A DNA stretch of 64,000 nt from Luscinia megarhynchos (Eukaryota; Chordata; Aves; Passeriformes; Turdidae). How positions within the stretch are numbered: position 1 is the first letter of the stretch; each line of letters starts with the position of its first letter. Where the stretch lies: assembly GCA_034336665.1 (NCBI GenBank), contig JAPFBE010000013.1:15231056-15295055 (forward strand), in the 5' to 3' direction. Shown here in pieces: positions 49,501-61,500 of this stretch. The notes below the pieces were generated by a model that searched no databases, was not told where the DNA came from, and was given only the letters and a program-made list of their open reading frames with translations. Made by a program: the position numbers and the translations under genes.

Positions 49501-52500
49501 TGCTAAACAAGGGCAGTGTTTAAAGAGAAGGTGCAGATTTGCAAGTTTGGAAAACTTGAGGAAAATTTAAGTAAGCTTGATCTATCAGCTGATGTGCTGC
49601 AAAATAATATGAATTTTTAAATCATACCATGTGAAATTTACCTTCAAAACTAGAATGCCAAATCAATTATTATGGACCTATATGTGTTTTAGTAATGCCT
49701 TATTACAGGACCTTTGGATTGTTTTGAGCCATTTCCATTTATTTTCATGTCTTTTAATAACTCTGTGTGTGCTCTTATGCTGTATATGTAATCTGATTTC
49801 TTTTATTAATCGCATCCTAATTAATTTATTCCTTGCAATTTTAGTATCTGATATAGACTTCCAGAGGATTTCAATTTTCTTCATGTTTTCCATGTAAACT
49901 CAGCATTTGCATTGATCCCTGAGATGACATATTTCAGTGTCAGTGGATGCTGTGCACATTCATGGTGCTTTCTAGTTTCAAAGATGCACACAGGCAGCTC
50001 ACTGTGGTGGATGTTCTTAGAAAAGGCATCCTGAAGGTGTCCTAAGATTGTTTTTTCTGTTCCTAATGTAAAGTACCATCAGGAAAACCTGTTTCCACTC
50101 TCCACTGAGAGTTCCAACAAAGGTGCCTGTGAGTCTGTGATGTAGATTCTAGGGTTGATTGTCCAGTGACTTTGCTTTTTGACTCTAGAGGGGAGACACT
50201 CCTGAGCTCATTTTCTGCTGAGTGTTGGGTGACCTGTTTTTAAATAATTTTGGATGAAGCCTAAGAGATTTTGAGGAGCTATGGTGGTTCTTGACTTAGT
50301 CATTCAAACCAAAGTAGAGTATGTGGACTTTGAAAAGGATTTTTAAAATGAAATCTCTTATCTGTGTTTCTTAATGCTAATTGTCATGGAGGAAATGGAA
50401 GAACCTTTTGTGCATTAGTAGCCTTTGATAAATTAAAGGGGAGACAGGATGAATAGTGAAAAGGAAGATACTTGTTACTGAAACTTCACAGACCCATAAC
50501 AGTCTGTTGTGATACTGAATGCTTAACTGATACAAAAGATTACAAAATAAATCCAAATCCAATAAATATTACAAGTATACATGGGAAGAACACAGTTGTA
50601 ACTGTATCAATCCAATGATAGACTGACCTGGTAAAACTCAAAAAGAGATCTTCAGTCATTGTTTTGTTTCCCTGTAAGTGACAGGTTGTAAAAAAGGAAT
50701 ACAAGTTATTAGGAGCTGCTGTGAAAAGAACAGAGGACAAATGAAAATCATTATAGCATGTAGTCAATATACTGAATATCTTGTCAATATCTGGCATACT
50801 GCATGTAATTTTTGTCACTGCAATATTCTTGTTAACCTATATGCTTTTTAAAAACATGTAATAGAATTTGAATATGCCCAAAGAATGTGGCAGGGATGGT
50901 TAGACAAGCAGTGGCTTCTGCTTGTAGAGGCAAGAAAACAGACTAGAATTTGTTAGCTTGTAGTGGAAGTGATTTGGGATGGGGTTGTGCTTAAAAGCCA
51001 AAAATCACAATTTGTATAGAAAATGCAAATAGTGATAAATCTGTCATTGTTTCTTTCAGTGGAAGAACTTGAGTTTCTAACACATGCTTAGATAGCAGTC
51101 TTGAGGGGTGAGAATAGAACACTTCTTCATACAGTTTATATTTAAATAATGGAACTCATTGCCACAGGATACTGTGGAGTTTGAGGATAAATGGGATTGA
51201 CTTGCTTGTATCCCATGTAAAAGGAACTAAGCATGTTCATGGCTATATGCAAGAGTACAGTGAAGTCTCAGGCTCACAGTTGGTTGCCAGAAGCTTAAGG
51301 CATAAAAGGGAGAGGGGTCACTTTACATTTGCTCTATTTTAAATACCTTTTTCAAAGCTGCTTCAGCTGGTTTAGAGAAAAGAGACTTGTCACTGTGGAA
51401 TGTTGGCTGTTGTCTGTGAAATAAGAGAGTTTAGGTATCTATTAGACTGAAACTGCTTTGTGCTTCATTTTGCATTCAAAATTAGTAAAGAGAAATCAAG
51501 TTGGTCCATATTAATATGATGTCTTTGCATGGTCGTGTTTATTGGGCAATCAAAGCACACTGTGTTTTTCCTCTGCCCAACAGAATCATTGATTGGTGAA
51601 ACTTTTGTTGAAAGGATTATTGATAAACTTCAAGCAGCCCTGTCTAAAGCAAAGGATCTTTCTGAAGCTGGAAATACTGAACCATCAGTATCTTTCATCT
51701 GCGATGTGGCCTCGAGCTTTTTCAGCTCAGTGAAAGGGTGTTTGCTGATGCCATCCTCAGAAGACTTGCTCCTTACCATCTTCCAGCTGTGTGCTCAGAG
51801 GCAGGATGCAACACACTTGACAGGTAATCTAGAAAAAGAGCTTCAGCCGAGCTTTTTCGTAGGTGGTGATTACATCTGCATTCTTTACATCTACATTCAT
51901 TACATCTAAATTCTTCCTTTTCGTGAGACAGAATCAAGTATGTGATAGAATACTGAGTTCACATACATTGAGCATTTGCAGCTGTAACTGGCATGAAAAT
52001 CTGTGCTTTAATTTACAGTGCCCATAGTTACTACTAAGCATCAAGTCCTGAACATCCTTACAAGGATTTTGAAGCTTTTTTAATGTTAATATCAGCTAAC
52101 TTGGAGGCTGTGGTACTGCACACTTTTTGCACTTCTACAGAAGTTGTTTAAAGTCTATGAAATACAGCAAAAGAACATTTTTTTGTTCATTTTGCAATCT
52201 GAGGAGTCTATGAAAAAATTGGTACAATTGCTTCTTTACAGATAACACGTATTTATTCTGAAACAATTTCTATTGGCCAAGTTGCCCAGACAAATTGTGA
52301 TCCATGTGTCTCTCTCTCATTGTCTCATGTTCAGACTGAGATCCTGATTCATATTCTTTGAATGCAGAATTTGAGGGTCTTAAATTGGTGCATGCATTTA
52401 CTGACATTAATACAAGTAAATGCAATGTTTCATTGTTGTCACAGAAATGAAGTAGAACGGTACTAGCTTGGAAACCACTGCTGCTTTGTGAATGTCTGCT

Positions 52501-55500
52501 GATGTTGTGAATGTTCAATATTTTGGTAGAAAGATCTGTGGTTTTGAAGACTGTATGGACATATGGTAGCAGACAACAGGAACATCACTCTTATTATCAC
52601 TTACATTAAATCTTACCTGCGAGTCACAGTTAATTTAAAAGTGGCTCTGCAACAAGGAAGCTCCGTATGTGCCTAACCACAGAAATAGTTTTGTGCATAA
52701 CCACAGAAAAGAAAATTATTTTCCTACTGTAGGACCTGTAGACATGTGATTGTTGCTGTATGCTGTAGGTTGCAATTAGCATTTACCTGTTTGTGGTGGT
52801 TTTGCTTGTCCATTTGTTGTTGTGTTTTCTTTTTTCTTTTCCCTATAATAGATGTACTTGTATGCAAATTAAAACACACTTGGATGTCTGGTGTGAATTC
52901 ACTTGTGCACCAGCTTCAGAGCACTCAGAAACAGAGCACCTTTTTGGCTAAAGCTGCACTTTGGGTCAAGAACCAAGTTCAGTCTTCCTCTTTGGACGTT
53001 AAAAGGTAATTGGGGTGCATGTGTCTGTTCCATAATGTGTCATTCTAGAAAACAAGCCAGGATCAGTGCCTGGTTTAGCCTTTATTTAATTGACATCTGT
53101 ATTACTGAGAGACTTTTCAGCCTTTTGGAGGCAGTGGGTAGAACAGAACTTAAACCACCCCTGGTACAGCATGTATAGAGCATTGCATCAAGGGAAAATA
53201 TGCAGGCGACTCTTAATGAATAGTGCCAAACTTGTTTGCAGCATTTTCTCCTTTTCTCAGTCTGCAGGTTTTGATCTCTGCAGTCAGTGATCTGTTGTTG
53301 AAGCTCATGGAAGCTGATGGACAGTCTGGATATCTTGTGAGAGCTTATGTTGAGCACATCACACCAAACAAAACTGAGTGGGGGAAATTGCACGAGTCTC
53401 TGTGCTCTGAGGTATGAAAATGCTAATGGATTGCACAGGGTGGTCAATCTTTCCTCAAGCTTCTGTCCCCTAGGGTGGTTTCTTCTGACATGGCACTGCA
53501 CTTATGAATGCCATATGTTTGTGCAGAGGTTCTTTTCAGCCTCTGTCCATAGAGGGGACAAAACCTCTGTTTATGAACCCATCCAGCACAACTGGAGAAA
53601 AATCAAAATCCATGAAATTACCCTTTTCTGCACCAGGAACTTACTTTACAATTCAGGAATTTTATCTGACAGACTATATGTGTAAAGGTGTTTTTATCTC
53701 TAAGTTAATTCTTCATAAAGATTAATTTTGTGAAAGACACCAATATCTGCAGAAGAATATGGTGTGCTATCTGTCAACAAAATGCTGACATACATAGAGA
53801 GTGGGGCCACCAGTCTTCAGTAACCCTACAATTTCTTGTAGAATACATAGAGTTCTAAAGAAATGTATTTGTTTCTGAGCAGCAGTGTAGTTCCATATTA
53901 GTTTTTAATACATTAGAGTGGGTCATCCTCACCATTGTGCTTTTGATATGAGTGTGTATGTTTCATGGTTGTTTCTTAATAATTTTGAATTTTCAAGATT
54001 AAAAAGATCAAAGTATTTTTTCATACTCTTTTTATGCACATGTTACAGTGGATGCACAAGCCTCTTTTGGAAGGAAGGCTTAGTATGAATTGTGAACCTC
54101 TGGGATCAAGTGTCAAGCTGTGTGGCACAACTAAACTTCCAGGCCATCTGTGTACTTCAGCCTTATTGAGTAAAATGGTACTACTTCAACTGAAAAATAG
54201 TGTAGTCCATGGAAATGATGATGTTGAAAGAAAGAAAATTGATAATATAAGTAAGTTACAATGGTAAAACTTTAAGAAATTTTATTTTGTAGTAGTTGTA
54301 ATCTGAATTGAAAATTAGAAATGCATAGGTAAAGTTTGGTATACAGGTATAAGAAATGATCCAATTATCCTTTTACCTTTTGTTGCCCTTTTTTCATTCT
54401 TTTTTCAGGTCTCCTTTAAAAGTAGTTTTATATTCCTCTTTTGGTTATATACATCCTATCTCAACAGGACTTTGAAGTATGAATTTTCAATGAACTTCAG
54501 ATTTGTTCATTACCAAAACACACTGTGCATTGGCAGGCATGAGTGGGTGATAAGAGCTGTATCCCTCCCTTGAGGGTTTAACCATAATGTAAAGATAGTT
54601 TGAGACAACACCTTTTCTTAATTCCATGAGGTGGAATCGAGTTTCCTTTTCATTTCAAGAATGCTCAAATTAAATGTAGCATTATCAAATCAACGCTTCT
54701 AATCTCCAAAGATCTCACCATGATGAGAAGTGTAATTGTTTAGTGTAGGTGTTTGTAAGCTAGTGAAGGAACCACATGCTGGCTCTTATGAAATTTATTT
54801 GGTTTTCTTCTGGACTTAGATATTGATTGCCTTGTCAACAAGAAAGATATATTAAAGAAAAGGAGGAGAATAGAGAGGAGTCCTGCCATGCTTAATTTGC
54901 TTTAAAATGTCTTGAATATCTAGAATAGATTACTGTAGCCTTTTTTCTTTTATATGTTATGATACAATGGCAGATATCCAGTTCATGTGCTGAACCACCT
55001 GAGATTGCATGTAAAAATAATATCTTTAATTAAAACATATTAAAAAAACCAACAGAAACTTGACCTAAACTTCTTGCTTATGCAAGTCAGTAGTCATTTA
55101 TAAACAACTGCTGTTATTTAATTAGTTGCAGAACTGTTGTATTCATTACAATGGATTGAAGAATTGGAGAATCCTCCTTATCTGCTTCTGGAGTATCTTC
55201 ATATGTTAGAAGAGATGCACATCACATATGAGGAGTTCAGTGCTCTGACTAGTACAGCTAGCCTGCAGCAAACTATATTTGACAGGTATGTGAGAGCAAG
55301 TGAAACAACTCTTAGCTCTGTCTTCACAGTTTGTATTGTATGGAGTGCCACTATATTTCCATCTGTGTGTTGATTCAGAATGCATCCAAATGCTTTTGTG
55401 GTGAACCCTGAGCGTCTGTATATATTAACCAGGGTCTTTCTTCTTTTTTGAAGATCAGAGGAACATGGAAGACTCTGGTCCTTGACCCTGGCCAAAGTGA

Positions 55501-58500
55501 TCCATGCTGAGAACACTGCATCCTGGGAGAGGAGAGAACTTTTCAAGACAACAGAAGGGTATCTTAATATTGCTGCCTATAAACTTGCAGTTTGTTGTGA
55601 ATGTTGATAGTGTGAAATGATCCTGATTCTGACCATTGACAACTGAAGGCTGAAAATGAAGTGATACATGTGTATGGCCTGTGAAAGTCAGACTTGGTTT
55701 CATGTGGGATTAGTTATGTCAGAGGATATTACATCATTATGAACTGATACTTTTTTTCTTAGTTCTCTTTTTGGGTTTGTTTCATTCTTGGTGTTTTGTA
55801 TGAATAGGTTCCTTCCATTAACAGAGGGCAGATTGCATACACTTCAGTGTTTATCACCTTTCTTAATTGAGGAAGAAAAGAGGGAACTTGTCTTCCATTG
55901 TGTGGCCAAACTTATGACATGTACACAGACAGAGCTTTCCAGCACTGATGGTGAGTATGTTCTTACCTCAGTCTTGTTCATTAGAATTTAAGAATATTAT
56001 GTTGTAATAATGTTTGCTTTTAGATAAAACATATTTACTGTAACGTTGCTTTTCCTAGAAAGAAATGCTTTCTCAGTTTGCCTATTTCTTCTAGGCTGTT
56101 TGGCATAGTAATTTTCTGCATCATTCAGAAAGTACAAGGTCTAATGCCAGATACAAAATCAGAATAAAAAGATTTAGGCTGGTATTATTAAAAGCATCCT
56201 GATGTTGCTGCACTTCTAGTTTCATCTATCTTATATAAGCATGTCTGTAAATATCAAAGTTTTCAGTGAACCGTCTGGGCTTTACACAGCGTGCAAAAAT
56301 ATTACTATTGTCAACTGCTCATGATTGTCTTTAGATGCTTTGCCAAGAACTCTTTCACAGTTTGCATTTAATTTTTGAGTAGCTCCTCCAATTGAAAACT
56401 ACACTACATTAACTGTCTGCAGTTGTGGAAAATTAATTGAGAGGTGGTTGAGATGTATTATGATATTGCTTTGAATATAGCTACTTAATTTGGGTGTATA
56501 TTTTCACACATTTGCTGCTTTTTGGGAAAATTATTTGGAAATGCTCATACATAGTCCTTCTACCTGTATGAATTAGATATCACTTAAGAGGAAAGTCCTT
56601 TCTGTTTTTGTGCCTTACTGCTTTGGTGTGTTTTTGCACACACTCTCTTTGATCAGTCTATATGAAAACTGAAATATAGGTTTTGCATTTTGTAACAGAA
56701 GTTGCTTACTTAAATTGAAAAAAACCCTGTCTTTGGTTACTTTAAGCTGTGGACATTTGTCCCTTGGCAGTGTTCTCAGGATTTCAGATGAGTTCTTCAA
56801 ATGGACATTATTCAGATGTGAAAGTTGTTAGTATTAGTGTCATGCAGAAATTGAGAGGAATCTTAAAAATTTCTACTGTGGTAGTTTCCTACTCTTTCAA
56901 CTTAGTTGAGGCTTCCTGGCTTTCTAAGTGAACCAGTGAGGCAAACAAATGTGTCTGAGAAACTTTGAACAGAAGAAAATGGAAGAATCCTCACTTCTCC
57001 TCTGCTGTGAAGGCCTTTTATTTGTAATTGGCATTTCCCTTCTACTACTTCTCAGTTTTCTAGGGATTCCTGAGCAGAACATATATTTCCAAATTTACAT
57101 TAAGTGGGATGTAGGTTGTAGGCTTACCATTTCAATGGTGTCTTTCTTTTCAGGTCAGCTGAAATAAATGCTGCTGAACTTGTTTAAGTGAAGTAGGGGT
57201 TTGCTTGGTCGATTTTGTTATGCATATGTGATACGTTACCTTATTTTTTTATCATTGTACTTGTTGGAGATGTTAATTTTCTCCAAGAAATTTAGATAAA
57301 TTTCAATCTTAGCAGGTATCTTCCCTTTTTAAAAATTTTATAAACTATCACTTAATCTTATAGGAGCTGGGGTTTTTTTTAAAGTTTTGATTGGATATTG
57401 TATTTTGATTTAACAATGACATCTGTGGATTAAGTGTACAAAGAAGAAAGCTTTGGTATTGTCCAAACTGTCTTATGATATTAAAATTCTGTTGACATAC
57501 ATTCTAATGTTTGTTTTTTCTTGATAATTAAGACTATTGAGTTTACATTTGTATTATGTCATAGGAGCATTTGGATGTCTTTCCATTTTGAACTCCTGCA
57601 TGAGAGATAGAAGTATTGATTGTGATCATCTACTACCTGCAATACTGAAAATCATAATATCTTGGAAAAGTGATAATGAAGACAGCTTTCTATTTAGCTG
57701 GTGGGTGCAACTTTGAGATAATTTGACTTTTTTTTCTTATTTCTAAGACATGAGTTTGAAAATACAGATTAGTTATTAATTCAAACAAAATCAATCTGTT
57801 CAACTGCCATCTACTGCTCTAATATTACATATTTAAGCTTTTGTAGAAACCTTGGTTTAATACATCTGTTATTAGGTATTTACTAATTCATACTGCAGAA
57901 AATTACCTGAATGGTTGAAGGCTGGGAAACTAAGGAACTTTGTAAATGCATTTGAAAGATGTCAGCTGTTTTCAAATGCATTCAGAACTGACCAACTTTA
58001 GTAGGTGTTGCTGGATATTGAATTCCAAGTTCTGATGGCTTATTTTGGTAGCAGGAAGAAAACTTGCATACCAGACTTAGGTGTCTGTCTTTTAAAATTC
58101 TGGACCCAAAAATGTAACTTGAAAAGCTTCCAGCAAGGAGTGAAAATATACTGAGATTTATTTCCTTTTACTATATTGAGAAAAATCCAGGCAACAAAGT
58201 TTCAAAAAGAATCATAAAACCATAGAGTGGTCTGGACTGGAAGGGACCTTAGAGCTCATCCAGTTCCAACCCCTGCCATGAGCAGGGACACCTTCCACTA
58301 GACCAAGTTTCTCCAAGATCCATTCAGCTTGGCCTTCAACACTTCCAGGGATGGGGCAGCTGCAGCTCCTCTGGCAGTCTGTGCCAGGGCATCCCTTACA
58401 GGGAAGAATTTCTTCCTAATAATCTAAACCTATAGTGTATAATATTTGGACACTTGAGGGCTAATACTTTTTCCTAAATTGATAACTTAAAATTATTATT

Positions 58501-61500
58501 TTTCTTGCTTTGATTTAATTAAAATTGCTAAAATTAATACTTTATGTAAGTATATTGCTCAAGAAAATGTGTAAATTGTAGAAATGTATGAATCTGTAAT
58601 TTAGGAATCTTATTTAGACTTGGCAGCTAATGTAGCACTCTACCTTGGAAAGACAGAATATCAAAAGCATGTAGGGCACAGCAGTTGGTGCCAGACAAAT
58701 TTGTCCTGTAAGGAGGAGTGAAGGCAAGAATATAAATACTTACATCTACAACATGAAACTGTATAAACTTTGGCTGTATTTTTATTACAGCAATCTGAAA
58801 GAAGCAAGTGCTCAATTGCTTGGTTTCAACATTGAGATGATGCGTTACCTTCCCTTGCTGCTGAAATATTCCACAGCTCCTTTGGCTGATAACGAGTGGG
58901 ACTTTGTGATGTGCTCCATGCTGGCTTGGTTAGAGGTAATATGGAAGCATCTTCTCTTTTAATGTACTTACCTTTTTGATTATTCCCTGCATATGGCATG
59001 GACACTGTAATCTCAGCATACCAAATACGTGACACAGTGTTAAGAAGAATTGCACAAAATCCTATTTATGTTGGACTTTAGACAAAGGTCATATATGGTT
59101 TAAAAGCACAAGCAATTATACTGTCCTGTTTCTTTCTTTGTATGGAGATAAAATCAGCTCACTCTTAAAGTAATACAGTATTCAATAATGGCATTGGTGA
59201 TTGGAGAATAATTTTGGAATATGTTTGCTGTAGGTCTCTGTCTTGAAAAATAATATTCCTTTAAGACAGTCTAACATGGTACATCAAAATTAACTGAATA
59301 AAAAGCAATGTCTGCATTTCAATATCTAACTGATGACACGCAATACCAAAGTTATATTTTAATGCTTTTAGGAAGGAGGTCAGTAGTCAGCTGACTACTT
59401 CCTGACTAATCAAATAAAGATATAGAATCTCTCATTCTCTGTCACCTATGCATTTAGAAGGGCAGGCTGGAAACTTCATGTGACCTTTCTTCATCTCAGG
59501 ATTAATCTTACATAATGGTATGTGCCTCCGAAATGTGTATTTTGTTTAATAACAGACAATAAACTATTAAGAAAATCTTGTTGTATAGACTAAGTAGGGA
59601 TTATTTTTAATTGATAATGATACTCCTTTCTGGCAGAACTAGTAAGAACAAAAATAAAAAGAAAGCAACGCTATTGGTGGAGGGGATAGCCACTTCAATA
59701 CTTTCCAGTTTTCAGTAGGATGCTGTCCATTGAATTTTCTTTTTGTCGTTATAAAGAAGGTTATATAATGGAAACAATCCATGGTTCTAAATGTTGGTGA
59801 AACTTGTAAATTCACTTCAGAAAATCTTATTAAAGTACAAATTCAATTTTTAAACACACCTTCCTGCCCCAAATACTTTTCAAATGGTTCTTGCAGTTGA
59901 AATGTCTTTGAAATTACACTTTCTAGTGTAGACAGGAAATGTGAAACATATTTTAAAGCAAATTTATGGTTAAGAAATCTTCCTCTCTGTTTATTTCCTC
60001 CTAGACAACAAGTGAAAGCCGTTTGCTTTACCATGTCCCGCTTGTGCAGATTTTTGCTTGTGTCAGTTGTGACTTGGCATCTGCCCTTAGTGCTTACTTT
60101 GAGGCTGCAGCTCCTGACACTACTGCAAATCTTCCTAAGAACTTGGTCAGTGAATGGAAAGAATTCTTTTCTGAGGGAATTCACAATTTGCTGTTACCTT
60201 TGTTGGTGAAAATCACAGGCAAGTATATGACAAGGGGATAACAGCCAGGCAATCCTGAAATAGAAATGAACAGGCCATATTTTTGAATTTACAGGAATAT
60301 AAATTAAATAGAGTTTATAACAACTCCGTTTTTTTAACACTTACATGCTAATTAGTAAAGTGATTGCCTGTAACATTATGATTGTTAAGATTAGATGGAA
60401 CATGCCAAGTGCAGTCTTGAGTTGCTTCCAGCAGTGCTTGGTTATGGTATCATCCATACATTCTGCATCACAGCTTGTCTTATTTTAAACAGGGGAAACC
60501 AAAAATGCATCAGAAAGCTCTTTTCAGAACTCTGTATTATCATCTTTGGGTGAAGCTCTAACTTACATCTCGAAGGACCAGTTGTTAAACCATAAGCTGC
60601 CACCGAAGTTTGTTGCAGGCCAGAAGACAAATCTTCCAGATAATCTCCAGACCCTACTGAACACACTCTCTCCATTGCTGCTTTTCCGGGCTCGACCTGT
60701 ACAGGTTTCTGTCTACCATATGCTTCATAAGTAAGAAACAACAAATTTCTCACTCTCATTGCCTCCCAATCCTCCTTTTTTAAAAAATACGTGCTATAGA
60801 ATATGCACTTTGCACTTGCAGCAAAATCATGTTCCATTATGGGGGAAAATCCTTAATTGGGCAATTTGTGTTCTTTTTTTTGGAGGGCGCTATATAAAAA
60901 TATTAATGCTAAAGTGAATTGTATTAGCACACTTAATAAAGGTATTTATTTTTAGCCCTTCTTTTTGCATTCATAGAATCCTAAAATGTAAACTGAAATA
61001 TTCCGGGTTTGATCTGGGCCTGACACTACCATTTAATAGTATGATGTTTTTATTTTCACTAATTAGGTAAGAAAGTGAATATATATAGGTAGTATTCTTG
61101 TGAACTTCTTGGGTATTTCTAATACCTAGAGAGACAATACAAAATTTGAAAATATGTGCATTTGGCTCCCCAAAATGCAGATTGCAAGGCAGATGGCTTA
61201 AGCCAGGCACCATTATCTTTCTTATACTGACACATAAAGTTGCAATAACTTTATTCTGATTGAGAATTTTATTTTAGCATGATTCAGGAAAAGTAAGAGG
61301 TCTGGAAAGAAAAGTGAGAAGGATACATGCTGGTTGGCTGCCACTCATGAACCATCTTTACAATGGTGACATGTCTCTGAAAAGATTCTGTCTTGTTAAG
61401 GAATAACTGCAATTATTGTATTGCCTGTCAGTAATGTTGATGTTGATAAGCAAAGAATTATGCATCACATATATTAAAATAGTTTATTAAAATTATTTAA

